DNA of 64,000 nt. Source: Chitinophagaceae bacterium (GTDB taxonomy: Bacteria > Bacteroidota > Bacteroidia > Chitinophagales > Chitinophagaceae). Location: positions 23,994 to 87,993 of the forward strand of contig JAGKWS010000001.1 of assembly GCA_021151685.1 (NCBI GenBank), in the 5' to 3' direction. The translations under genes were made by a program, and so were the position numbers. The notes under the pieces are model-generated. The model saw only the letters and a list, made by a program, of their open reading frames with translations, ran no database searches and was not told where the DNA came from. Positions 36,223 to 45,519 of this stretch are shown here, in pieces; within the stretch, counting starts at the first letter, position 1; the number at the start of each line of letters is the position of its first letter.

Positions 36223-38838
36223 TCAAGCCTTCACTTCATCATTATTCCGTATAGCCACTATTCCGTCAAACACATCTATCAACACCGGCTTGCTTTTATC
36301 TATATCCCCTGCAATTATCTTTTTACTCAGCAAATTGATGATATCCTTTTGTATCACCCTCTTCAGTGGTCGGGCACCATATTGCGGGTCAAAACCACGG
36401 CTAACCAGGTAATCAAGCGCATAATCGGTAAAGTCGAGGGTAATACCCTGTTGCAGCAACTGCTTCTTCAACCCTTCCAACTGTATACGGATGATACCCT
36501 TTATTTCCTTACGCATCAGCGGATGAAACATAATGATATCGTCTACCCGGTTCAGAAACTCTGGTCTTAAGGACTGCTTCAACACTTCCATTACTTGTTC
36601 GCGGGTGGCCTCGGTTACCTCATCTACATCCTTACCCTCCAAATCGGCGAAATTCTCTTGTATGATGTGGCTACCCATGTTGCTCGTCATGATGATGAGT
36701 GTGTTCTTGAAGTTCACCACCCTACCCTTATTATCCGTCAACCTACCATCATCCAGCACCTGTAGCAGTACGTTGAACACATCGGGATGGGCTTTCTCAA
36801 TCTCGTCCAGCAACACTACACTGTATGGTTTGCGTCTCACCGCCTCTGTCAACTGCCCGCCTTCGTCATAACCTACATATCCCGGAGGGGCACCCACCAA
36901 TCGGCTCACACTGTGTTTCTCCTGATACTCGCTCATATCTATGCGCGTCATCATGCTATCATCGTCAAACAGTATTTCGGCCAATGCTTTTGCCAGTTCG
37001 GTTTTACCTACACCAGTGGTACCCAAAAATATGAAGGAACCAATCGGCTTCCGCGGGTCTTGCAACCCTGCCCTGCCACGGCGTATAGCATCGCTCACTG
37101 CTACAATAGCCTCCTCTTGCCCCACAACACGCTTATGCAGTTCTTCTTCAAGGTTCAGCAACTTTTCGCGTTCGCTCTGCATCATTCGCTGCACTGGTAT
37201 GCCTGTTGCCTTGGCCACATTTTCGGCTATATCTTCCGCATCTACTTCTTCCTTCAGCAATCGTTTATGCTGTCCGCTCATTTCGTCCAGCATCTTAGAG
37301 TACTGGTCTATGGTGGCCGCTTGCTCCTGCACCTTGCCGTAGCGTATCTCTGCTACCCTGCCATAGTTACCTTCGCGTTCGGCCTGTTCCGCTTCCAGCT
37401 TCAGTTGCTCTATATTGGTACGGGCCTTATTTATCTTATCTACCAGTTCTTTTTCCTCAGCCCATTTGGCCTTGAAGGTATCGCGCTGCACAGTAAGCAT
37501 ACTTATCTCCTGCCCCAGTTCTTTCAGCTTGTCGGCATCATTCTCTCTTTTTATGGCCTCACGTTCTATCTCCAGTTGCCTTATTCTGCGCTCCAGTTCA
37601 TCCAATTCTTCGGGCATAGAGTTCAGCTCCAGCTTCAGCTTTGCGGCACTTTCGTCTATCAGGTCTATGGCCTTATCGGGCAAAAACCTATCGGTGATAT
37701 ACCTGCCCGAAAGTTCCACCGCAGCAATAATAGCTTCGTCCTTTATGCGTACCTGATGGTGCGCTTCGTAACGGTCTTTCAAGCCACGCAATATAGATAT
37801 CGCATCCTCGGGCGTAGGCTCATCTACCAGTACCTTCTGAAACCTGCGTTCCAGTGCCTTGTCTTTTTCAAAATACTTCTGATACTCATTCAGCGTAGTG
37901 GCACCAATCGCTCTCAATTCGCCACGGGCAAGAGCGGGTTTCAGAATATTGGCTGCGTCCATCGCACCTTCCATGGCACCGGCACCTATCAGGGTGTGTA
38001 TCTCATCAATAAACAGTATTACAGCCCCATCGCTTTCGGTTACTTCTTTTATAACCGCTTTCAGCCTTTCTTCAAACTCGCCACGATACTTGGCACCCGC
38101 CATCAGTGCGCCCATATCCAGTGCAAAAATCACTTTCGATTTCAGGTTGTCGGGCACATCTCCGTTAATAATTCTATGCGCCAAACCCTCTACAATAGCC
38201 GTTTTACCTACACCCGGCTCACCAACCAGTATCGGGTTGTTCTTAGACCTGCGCGATAGTATGTGCAGTGTGCGCCGTATTTCTTCGTCACGCCCTATTA
38301 CGGGATCCAGCTTGCCGGCACGAGCCAGTTCATTCAAATTCTTGGCATAGCGTTGCAGCGAATTGTATTGCTGATCTGATGTTTGCGAATTGACCGTACT
38401 ACCCTTTCTCAGTTCTTTGATAGCTGCTACAATTCCTTTCTCTGTAAGGCCGGCATCTTTCAGCAGTTTAGCCGTATCATCACTACCCTGCAATATGGCT
38501 ATGAGCATATGCTCTTGAGTCACAAACTCATCGCCAAATGTTTTCAGCACATTGGCTGTACGCAGCAAGGCATTATTCATCTCCCGACTCAGCGATTGTG
38601 CCGGTTCGCCACCCTGCATTTGCGGGTATCTTTTTATTTGTTCGGCCAGCTTGCTTTCTACAAACTGTACGTTTACGTTGTTTTTTTTCAGCAGATGTAC
38701 TACCGGCCCTTCAGTGTCGTTGATGAGTGCCTGTAGAAAATGGGCAGTTTCTATAGCGGGGCTTTGCGCATTAAAAGCAAGCTGCTGTGCTTGCTGCACA
38801 ATTTCCTGTGCTTTGATAGTGAAGTTGTTCAGATTCAT
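36223..38838 (-). CDS. clpB: ATP-dependent disaggregase ClpB
   Basis: A hexameric AAA+ chaperone that threads aggregated proteins through its pore and works with DnaK. The 871-residue protein has the full layout: Clp N-terminal repeats (about 5-145), AAA-1 with Walker A GEPGVGKT (206-213) and Walker B VILFIDEIH, the coiled-coil middle domain (about 410-530; RRIRQLEIEREAIKRE) that distinguishes ClpB from ClpA/C, and AAA-2 with GTTGVGKT near 604, then the C-terminal D2-small domain. Residue positions match E. coli ClpB closely. It is monocistronic. Three similar inverted-repeat sites at 31-bp spacing lie 53-125 bp upstream and may be involved in stress control. Confidence 0.97.
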   Translation of the reverse strand: MNLNNFTIKAQEIVQQAQQLAFNAQSPAIETAHFLQALINDTEGPVVHLLKKNNVNVQFVESKLAEQIKRYPQMQGGEPAQSLSREMNNALLRTANVLKTFGDEFVTQEHMLIAILQGSDDTAKLLKDAGLTEKGIVAAIKELRKGSTVNSQTSDQQYNSLQRYAKNLNELARAGKLDPVIGRDEEIRRTLHILSRRSKNNPILVGEPGVGKTAIVEGLAHRIINGDVPDNLKSKVIFALDMGALMAGAKYRGEFEERLKAVIKEVTESDGAVILFIDEIHTLIGAGAMEGAMDAANILKPALARGELRAIGATTLNEYQKYFEKDKALERRFQKVLVDEPTPEDAISILRGLKDRYEAHHQVRIKDEAIIAAVELSGRYITDRFLPDKAIDLIDESAAKLKLELNSMPEELDELERRIRQLEIEREAIKRENDADKLKELGQEISMLTVQRDTFKAKWAEEKELVDKINKARTNIEQLKLEAEQAEREGNYGRVAEIRYGKVQEQAATIDQYSKMLDEMSGQHKRLLKEEVDAEDIAENVAKATGIPVQRMMQSEREKLLNLEEELHKRVVGQEEAIVAVSDAIRRGRAGLQDPRKPIGSFIFLGTTGVGKTELAKALAEILFDDDSMMTRIDMSEYQEKHSVSRLVGAPPGYVGYDEGGQLTEAVRRKPYSVVLLDEIEKAHPDVFNVLLQVLDDGRLTDNKGRVVNFKNTLIIMTSNMGSHIIQENFADLEGKDVDEVTEATREQVMEVLKQSLRPEFLNRVDDIIMFHPLMRKEIKGIIRIQLEGLKKQLLQQGITLDFTDYALDYLVSRGFDPQYGARPLKRVIQKDIINLLSKKIIAGDIDKSKPVLIDVFDGIVAIRNNDEVKA

Positions 38839-38890
38839 TTGTTGTTCGTTTCCCTATACATCATAAAAACTGTTCCAAACCAACAAACAG

Positions 38891-38963
38891 GCCATAATGT
38901 CGCTATTTTTTATAATACAACGCCATTCTGGCACAAATCATTTACAAACGGTGCCATTTCGGC
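38891..38963. promoter_or_regulatory. Three phased GCCA-N3-TGGC-like sites upstream of clpB
   Basis: GCCATAATGTC (38891-38901), GCCATTCTGGC (38922-38932, perfect) and GCCATTTCGGC (38953-38963) start exactly 31 bp apart, about three helical turns. The outer two each have one mismatch in the right arm. They lie between the terminator of the next gene and the clpB start. A role as binding sites of a heat-shock regulator is inferred. Confidence 0.45.
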
Positions 38964-38976
38964 CCAAAAAAAGCAA

Positions 38977-39000
38977 GAGCTGCCCGGTTAAGAGCAGCTC
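38977..39000 (-). terminator. Terminator of the Big_2-repeat T9SS gene
   Basis: GAGCTGC (38977-38983) pairs with GCAGCTC (38994-39000). On the minus strand it is followed by TTGCTTTTTTT. It ends transcripts entering from the gene that stops at 39027. Confidence 0.75.
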
Positions 39001-39026
39001 CCGCAAATACATTATGCAATATATCA

Positions 39027-42000
39027 TCAATTCATTTTAGAGAATCGTACAGTCTTCAATAACTGATTTTGGCTATCAAACACCATCATCAGGTACACAC
39101 CATTGGGCAAATGGCCTACTTCTACACTTGTAGCCTTCTGTGCCGGCACCACCATACGACCATCTGGTGCCGCTATGGCAACTTTTACGGGCACATCTGC
39201 CTTTACAAATACTGTAGTAGATGCCGGATTGGGGAATACTTCAATCGATGATATTGCAACATTACCATCTACCGAAGCAGGTGTTATCATATACACATCC
39301 GATGTATCGGTACAGCCATTCACATCGTACACAACTACACGGTAACTACCAGCAGTTGGCGACATGTACATACCTGTGGTAGCACCGGCAATAGCTGCAT
39401 CGTTACGGAACCACTGGTATGCATATGCCGTGCCCGTATACAGATAATTGCCAGTAGTATTGTAAGTTATAGAGGCAACCGGTGCATCATATACCCTTAT
39501 ACCCATGTACATGGCCACACAAGTGCCATTGTAAGCAGTTACACCATAGTTTCCGGCAGCAGTGGCCACATAGGTACTTGAAGTGGCACCCGGTATATCC
39601 ATACCACCCATTTGCCACTGGTAAGTTTCGGTGCCTGTTGCACCCGCCAGCATCAGATTCACACTACTTACATGACACAGTGTAGATGATGCCGGCGTAA
39701 CACCCATAGGCGGCATAGCAGGGCCAACTGTTATGGCATGTGTATTGATGTTACTACAGCCGGTTGCTCCCGTTACGCTGTAGGTAATAGTAGCGGTACC
39801 GGGCATCATACCTGTTACCAAACCACTGGCACTACCAATAAAAGCTACAGTAGCATCACTACTACTCCATGTGCCACCCGCAGTAGGGTTGGTAAGCCAT
39901 ATGTTTGCACCGCTACATACCGTACTATGCCCTACCGTTGCAGCAACCACTGGTATTGCATTTACCGTAACAGCTTTGGTAACACTGGTAGCACAGCCCG
40001 GATAGTTGGTAACTGTGTAAGAAATAGTACTTGTACCTGCCAATACACCAGCAACCACACCTGTGCTGCTGACAGTGGCAACCGCAGGCACTGTAGATAC
40101 CCATACACCAGCGGGTGTTGTGTTGGTGAGTGTTATCGTTGCACCTTCACATACACTGGCAGGGCCTGCTATAGCAGGCACGACAGGATAGGCCGTTACT
40201 GTATCACCAACACTTACGGTATCGGTACAGCCAAGGCCATTGGTTACTGCATAGCTAATGGTAGTAATACCCACAGCAATGGCACTCACATTGCCCATTG
40301 CATCTATTGTAGCAATTGTAGGGTCTGCACTCATCCACACACCACTTCCTGTTGCATTGGTAAGGGTGGTACTGCCCCCCACACACAAGTTTGTGGTACC
40401 GGCAATAGGCGATATAACGGGTAGTGCATTTACCGTTACCGGTTGTGTTACAAAACAGCCGGTTGTGCCATCGGTGTAAGAAATATTGGCCACGCCAGCA
40501 GAAATACCGGTAGCATAGCCGGTACCGGCTACAATTGCAGCTATTGCTGTATTGCTACTGCTCCATACACCACCCACAGTAGCACTTGAATAGGTCACTG
40601 TGGTCCCCACACATATATCTGAAGGGCCGGAAATTGGCGAAGGCAGGGTATCTATGACCACCACTGCACTGTCATTCATGGCGTTGGTACACCCTGTAGT
40701 GATATTAGTGGCCAGTACTGTATATGCGCCTGCGGTTGTATACAGGCCAAAATCTAACGAGGTGCCGGTACCCGCCAGTGAAACGCCTACAGCAAGCGCA
40801 CCATAATACAGTTGATAATCGACACCCGGGTCCGAATTATTGAGTCCTATATGCACACCGGCATCGCCTGCACAATAGTGGCCTCCACCCGTCACAGTAT
40901 GAGCAGTTGGCAGCGCATTTACATTTACAGTGTACGAGGCACCATCAGTACAGCTACCTGCTGTAGCAGTCACAGTATACACATTGGCACCGGTAGTAGC
41001 GGGCGTTATCAATACAGTATCGCAGGTGGTACAAGACAAACCCGTAGCACCGGCCACACCAGCCCAGTTATAAGTTAGTATAGGGGTTGCATTTACTTTT
41101 ATGTTATCAAGTGTCCAGTACCATCCGTATACGGTATTGTAAATAAATCGGATACGCACATCCGGCTGGCCATCGGCAGCCGCTGGCAATGCCAATGAAG
41201 TGGTGGGCACTGTAGGCAACCATACTCCTGTACCCACGTTGGCACCAATTTGGTTGACCATCGATATCCATGATGCGCCACCGTCTACAGAGCATTCTAC
41301 ACGAACATCTACATCGGCCCCCCACCAGCGGTAGTATTGGTTGAAACTGATGGAGCCGCCAGAGTAACCTACCATAGAAAATGAAGGAGATTCCAACAAA
41401 GTATTGGTAGTTATACCAACCCCTGTAGCGTCTGGTGCCGATTGCACATATGGTGTACCATCGCCCGCCGCAGCAAACGCATGGCCGGGAGGGGTGCGCC
41501 CCTGCCAATAAGAGGCCGCAGTACCGGCAATATTGGTTATCGCCCAGCTTGCGGGCACACCGGCGTTAAAGTCTTCTTCCAGTAGCTCTACAATTGGTGC
41601 GGTTGCCGCTATGGTCACCATCTGTCCTTCACCTTCACAAATGGTAGCAGCGGTAGGACTGAATGTAAATCCTGAAGGTGGCAGGTCTATACGCACCTTT
41701 ACCGGAGACGATGCCCCCCAGCAACCCGCAGACGAACGCTCGCGGAAATAATAAGTGAAAGACCCCGGAGTGGTGATTATTTCTGTTGATGAAGGCGTAG
41801 CAGTAGAAGTGCCATTTAGTGTAGTACCCTGAAAATAGATAGTACCACCCGATGATGGCCCTGCAACCACGGTGCCACTGGTACAATATGCACCGGCACC
41901 TGTAACCGGCACTGCTGCCGGTATTGCATCTACTGTTACAGTACGGTTGGCCGATGCAAATGTAGGAGCCACACAACCCGTAGCCCCCATTACCACTCCT

Positions 42001-42695
42001 ACTACATCGCCATTGGCCAGAGTACCGTTGCTGTATGCAGCATTAGTAGCACCCGCTACCGGAATGCCATTCAACTGCCATTGATAGGTGGGAGTACCGC
42101 CATTGGTGGGCGTAGCATTAAAACTAACCGTTGTGCCGGCACATACCAACAACGATGGTGTTGCCGACATATTGACCGATGGCACCAGGGATGGCGTGAG
42201 CGACACATTGCCAAAATTGGTAGCACCAATAGTAATACCATTGAACCCAGTAGCAGAAGATGCGGTAATAATACCAGGACCTGCCCCGGTAGATGTAGCC
42301 CTCACCTGCAACCCGGCAATGGTGAACACATCTATCAGGGTGATAGCGGCCACATTCATATTGATGGTGAGCGAGGTGGCGGTAAATGTACCCAGCGTTA
42401 TAGAGGTAATATTCCTGCCACCGGCAAAAGCCAACGCAGGTGTAGCAGCAGTATTGAACTGCCAACCCAAAGGTGGGGTAAGCACCAGGGTGCGAACACC
42501 ATTGGTTATATCATTCGGGAAACCCTCCGACACCGTAATGGTGCCCAGCGTTGTAAATCCCGGGGTACTCCCCCCCACAGCCAGGTTGGCACAGATATTG
42601 GTTCCCCCCGATGCTGCAGTGATGCTCACATTGGCCCTTGCCCGCTGTTGAGCCCACAAAAACGCAATGGCACTGAAAAGTAGCAATTTTTTCAT
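39027..42695 (-). CDS. Giant secreted Ig/Big_2-repeat adhesin-like protein with T9SS sorting domain
   Basis: A 1,222-residue exported protein; the ATG at 42695 begins a clear signal peptide (MKKLLLFSAIAFLWA). An N-terminal ~150-residue Ig-like section precedes a 'PTYQWQLNG' Ig domain, another Ig (SFTYYFRERSSAGCWG) and a MAM/cleaved-adhesin-type jelly roll (about 380-555; EDFNAGVPASWAITN to WYWTLDNIKVN). The second half holds about four to five tandem ~80-residue Big_2/Ig units, each with GVWSSSN-type and TISYTVT-type motifs. The end (about 1145-1222) is a type A T9SS sorting domain (IEVFPNPASTTVFV). The repeats suggest a long surface stalk used for adhesion or binding. It is monocistronic. 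Confidence 0.88.
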   Translation of the reverse strand: MKKLLLFSAIAFLWAQQRARANVSITAASGGTNICANLAVGGSTPGFTTLGTITVSEGFPNDITNGVRTLVLTPPLGWQFNTAATPALAFAGGRNITSITLGTFTATSLTINMNVAAITLIDVFTIAGLQVRATSTGAGPGIITASSATGFNGITIGATNFGNVSLTPSLVPSVNMSATPSLLVCAGTTVSFNATPTNGGTPTYQWQLNGIPVAGATNAAYSNGTLANGDVVGVVMGATGCVAPTFASANRTVTVDAIPAAVPVTGAGAYCTSGTVVAGPSSGGTIYFQGTTLNGTSTATPSSTEIITTPGSFTYYFRERSSAGCWGASSPVKVRIDLPPSGFTFSPTAATICEGEGQMVTIAATAPIVELLEEDFNAGVPASWAITNIAGTAASYWQGRTPPGHAFAAAGDGTPYVQSAPDATGVGITTNTLLESPSFSMVGYSGGSISFNQYYRWWGADVDVRVECSVDGGASWISMVNQIGANVGTGVWLPTVPTTSLALPAAADGQPDVRIRFIYNTVYGWYWTLDNIKVNATPILTYNWAGVAGATGLSCTTCDTVLITPATTGANVYTVTATAGSCTDGASYTVNVNALPTAHTVTGGGHYCAGDAGVHIGLNNSDPGVDYQLYYGALAVGVSLAGTGTSLDFGLYTTAGAYTVLATNITTGCTNAMNDSAVVVIDTLPSPISGPSDICVGTTVTYSSATVGGVWSSSNTAIAAIVAGTGYATGISAGVANISYTDGTTGCFVTQPVTVNALPVISPIAGTTNLCVGGSTTLTNATGSGVWMSADPTIATIDAMGNVSAIAVGITTISYAVTNGLGCTDTVSVGDTVTAYPVVPAIAGPASVCEGATITLTNTTPAGVWVSTVPAVATVSSTGVVAGVLAGTSTISYTVTNYPGCATSVTKAVTVNAIPVVAATVGHSTVCSGANIWLTNPTAGGTWSSSDATVAFIGSASGLVTGMMPGTATITYSVTGATGCSNINTHAITVGPAMPPMGVTPASSTLCHVSSVNLMLAGATGTETYQWQMGGMDIPGATSSTYVATAAGNYGVTAYNGTCVAMYMGIRVYDAPVASITYNTTGNYLYTGTAYAYQWFRNDAAIAGATTGMYMSPTAGSYRVVVYDVNGCTDTSDVYMITPASVDGNVAISSIEVFPNPASTTVFVKADVPVKVAIAAPDGRMVVPAQKATSVEVGHLPNGVYLMMVFDSQNQLLKTVRFSKMN

Positions 42696-42866
42696 GATAA
42701 TATTTTGTAACAAATAAATGTAAATAAAATATACGACAGCTACAAAATCACCATTCTATCACAAAAACGTCGAAAAGCCACACAGATATGTAGTCAATAC
42801 AACTATAAAGATAACAATATGGTTTAACATTTCAAACGCAGACAATATTACCAATAGAAATACTTT

Positions 42867-44816
42867 TTACTCGCCACTACTATTTTCGGTTCTTGCTGCA
42901 AGCAACAGAGCCCTGAATTTCTGCGCATTTGCCGAGTCGCCGAGAAAACGATAGACATTGCTCATGCTCATCAGCACATTCTGCGGCTGGTCTGGCTTTA
43001 TTCTGTATGCCTTCTCGTAATACCCTATTGATTGCTGAAACAGCCCCTTGTTACCATTGGCAGCTCCTATGTTGGTAAGTGCATCGGTATTGGTACTATC
43101 CCGCCTCAGTACGGGGGTAAGTACTGCAATAGCATCATCAAGCCTGCCTGTACGCATGAATACACCGCCCAAATTCACGGCGGCTTGTGTATTGGTGCTG
43201 TCCAGCTTCAATACATTGCTGTAAGAAACGATAGCAGAGTCCATCCTGCCACCAAACTCATCGGCATAACCTTTCAGCAGATACACATCGGCATTGTTGG
43301 GCAATATCTGCAAACTACGATTGAACCCTGCACTGGCTTTTTCATACAACTCGCGCTTGGTAGCCACATCTGTGGTTTTATCTATTTGTCGGGTATACTC
43401 TACAGCCAGCAGGTATTGCGCACGCCAGCTATCTGGCGCGGTCTCTAACCCTGTTTCGTATAGTGCCAGATTGTTACGCCACGCTTCATTTCGCGCTACT
43501 GTTTTGCCCCCATACAACACCGCCACCAACAGCAGCAGCATAGACACGGGTTTGGCGTTACTTATATTCATGGTGGCTACATCGGTACGCATCACTTTTG
43601 TTGCCAACCATACCAATGCAATGCAGAAACCCAACGAACCGGTAAACAGGAATCGTTCGGCCATGGTAGCCCCTATATCTACCAGCAAGTTCGACGTAAT
43701 GATGACCGACATACCATAAAAGAGAATGCAATATGCCAGCACATTTTTCTTCATAAAGCCCCTTACGGCATACACAAACAATCCTACAATAACGGCTACA
43801 GCCGCCAATGCCCTGGGGTTGCTAAAGCCTATAATAGGAATCTGGCTGAACGAATAATCGTATGAAAGGGGGTGTGGAATCACCAACAATATCAGGTACT
43901 TCAGTTGTATGAACAATGTTGTTGCCAGCTTATCAGCATAGTTGGTGGCAGCCATCAGGCCATTGTTGTTCACCAATATCACTACCTTTTCCCCATCACT
44001 TTCTATAAACAATGCCCTCATTACCAAATACACAGTCGCTACAGCTACATATGGTAAGGTAGATTTTACAATTTTAGCTACGGGCATATCTCTGAAAAAC
44101 CACAAAGTCATAGGTGCTATCAGCACCATGGCTATGGGCGTTTCTTTAGACATGAGTGCACAAAAAAACCACAAACCCGAAAAAATCAGGTTCTTCATAG
44201 TGCCATTATCTGCAAATAGCAAAGTCTGTGAAAGTGCCAAAGCGGCAAACAACAATCCCATCACCTCATCTCGGCTTTTGATGCTGGCAATAACCTCGGT
44301 ATGTATGGGGTGCAATGCAAATAACAACGTCATGAGAAAAGGTACATATGGCGAAACATGACGAAACATGCGCCGCAACAAACCAAATAACACCACCACC
44401 TCCAATGCAAACAACAGCAGATTTATCAGGTGCCCAGTCATAGGGTTGAAACCAAATAAATCCTTTTCCAGTGCAAAACTGGTAAGCATCAGCGGCCTGT
44501 AAGAAGCATCGTGATGTTTGAACACACCATAATAAGCTGCATGTGTAAAGAATTCTTTTATGGCAGCCACACCCCTACTCACGTTGGGATTGTCTTTCGT
44601 AAAAAAAGGATCATCCAGCGTATACTCGTACCCAATTGTGGGGGCGTTTACCAACAATACTATTGCAGCAAGTATTATTGCCAGCCATTTTACAGGCATA
44701 GTACCCGTTGGTGTCTGTAGCACCTTGGGTGCAGGTGTTGGCATAGCCGCAGCAGCGGCAGGTTGCGGGCGTGGGGTCTGCGGGCGGTTGCCGCCCTGTT
44801 GTTTCTGCTTTGCCAT
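42867..44816 (-). CDS. TMTC-like GT-C glycosyltransferase with C-terminal TPR repeats
   Basis: A 649-residue polytopic inner-membrane protein. The ATG at 44816 is chosen over an upstream TTG. The N-terminus (1-45) is basic and rich in Pro, Gln and Ala. About ten membrane helices span 45-430. The first outside loop carries YTLDDPFFTKDNPNVS, where the acidic pair sits at the position of the catalytic Asp of GT-C enzymes. From about 455 on, four to five TPR repeats face the periplasm (e.g. AVNLGGVFMRTGRLDDAIAVL). This layout matches the TMTC/O-mannosyltransferase type. Transfer of sugar from a lipid carrier to exported proteins is inferred. A -7 box TATTTTTG (44830-44823) lies only 6 nt from the ATG. 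Confidence 0.8.
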   Translation of the reverse strand: MAKQKQQGGNRPQTPRPQPAAAAAMPTPAPKVLQTPTGTMPVKWLAIILAAIVLLVNAPTIGYEYTLDDPFFTKDNPNVSRGVAAIKEFFTHAAYYGVFKHHDASYRPLMLTSFALEKDLFGFNPMTGHLINLLLFALEVVVLFGLLRRMFRHVSPYVPFLMTLLFALHPIHTEVIASIKSRDEVMGLLFAALALSQTLLFADNGTMKNLIFSGLWFFCALMSKETPIAMVLIAPMTLWFFRDMPVAKIVKSTLPYVAVATVYLVMRALFIESDGEKVVILVNNNGLMAATNYADKLATTLFIQLKYLILLVIPHPLSYDYSFSQIPIIGFSNPRALAAVAVIVGLFVYAVRGFMKKNVLAYCILFYGMSVIITSNLLVDIGATMAERFLFTGSLGFCIALVWLATKVMRTDVATMNISNAKPVSMLLLLVAVLYGGKTVARNEAWRNNLALYETGLETAPDSWRAQYLLAVEYTRQIDKTTDVATKRELYEKASAGFNRSLQILPNNADVYLLKGYADEFGGRMDSAIVSYSNVLKLDSTNTQAAVNLGGVFMRTGRLDDAIAVLTPVLRRDSTNTDALTNIGAANGNKGLFQQSIGYYEKAYRIKPDQPQNVLMSMSNVYRFLGDSANAQKFRALLLAARTENSSGE

Positions 44817-44868
44817 TGGTATCAAAAATAATCAGTAAAGACAAAAAAAGAAATGTTCAATTTTTTAG

Positions 44869-44876
44869 TAAATTTG
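44869..44876 (+). promoter_or_regulatory. -7 box of the glutathione peroxidase promoter
   Basis: TAAATTTG matches TAnnTTTG exactly and lies 21 nt upstream of the start codon. No clear -33 TTTG is present. Confidence 0.5.
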
Positions 44877-44897
44877 TGAAACAAAATTTTCAATATT

Positions 44898-45440
44898 ATG
44901 ACCACGCATTTATTGCTATTGCTCAACTTTTTTTTCTTCTTTGCGCCACCCAAGGAGAGTGTGCCAAAGTCTATCTACGACTTCAAAGTAGAATCGATAG
45001 ATGGAAAAACAATCAACTTTGCCGACTACAAAGGAAAGAAAATCCTCATTGTCAACACGGCATCCAAATGTGGGTACACGCCACAGTATGCCGATTTGGA
45101 AAAGGTATATGCCCGCTACAAAGACCGTATGGTTATTGTTGGCTTCCCCGCCAATGACTTTGGTGCACAAGAGCCCGGCAGTAACAGCGACATCAAATCT
45201 TTCTGCCAAAAGAACTACGGAGTTACCTTCCCTATGGCAGCCAAGATTACTGTAAAAGGCGATAACAAAGCTCCCATTTACCAGTGGCTTACCGAGAAGA
45301 AATACAATGGCTTCAAAGACAGCGATGTAAAATGGAACTTTCAGAAATACCTGATCAATGAAAAAGGAGAACTGATTGGCGTATACGAATCGAACGTAAA
45401 ACCCGACAACGCAGAGATTATTTCAAAACTGGATCGTTAA
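44898..45440 (+). CDS. Glutathione peroxidase family (Cys-type thiol peroxidase)
   Basis: A 180-residue thioredoxin-fold peroxidase that reduces hydrogen peroxide and lipid hydroperoxides. The catalytic motif NTASKCGYTPQY has a cysteine (Cys58) in place of selenocysteine. The second and third conserved sites are present: FPANDFGAQEPG (Gln) and VKWNFQKYL (Trp, Asn). In bacteria such Cys enzymes usually take electrons from thioredoxin rather than glutathione. Residues 1-16 are very hydrophobic with a run of Phe, a probable signal or anchor, so it likely acts in the periplasm. It stands alone between a divergent glycosyltransferase and a strong terminator. Confidence 0.93.
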   Translation: MTTHLLLLLNFFFFFAPPKESVPKSIYDFKVESIDGKTINFADYKGKKILIVNTASKCGYTPQYADLEKVYARYKDRMVIVGFPANDFGAQEPGSNSDIKSFCQKNYGVTFPMAAKITVKGDNKAPIYQWLTEKKYNGFKDSDVKWNFQKYLINEKGELIGVYESNVKPDNAEIISKLDR

Positions 45441-45458
45441 TCAACGCACTGAAACAAC

Positions 45459-45500
45459 AATAAGAAAGGGCTGGATATACAAATCCAGCCCTTTCTTATT
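45459..45500. terminator. Strong bidirectional terminator
   Basis: A perfect 17-bp stem (45459-45475 with 45484-45500, ends AATAAG/CTTATT, core GGGCTGGA/TCCAGCCC) with an 8-base loop lies between the convergent peroxidase and PQQ-propeller genes. Confidence 0.92.
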
Positions 45501-45519
45501 GTTCCAACATTGGGACAGC

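Noticed and set aside
36787..38259. 490-codon open frame on the plus strand opposite clpB
   Set aside because: It lies fully antisense to the conserved clpB coding sequence, has no recognisable domain and is a by-product of codon use in clpB.
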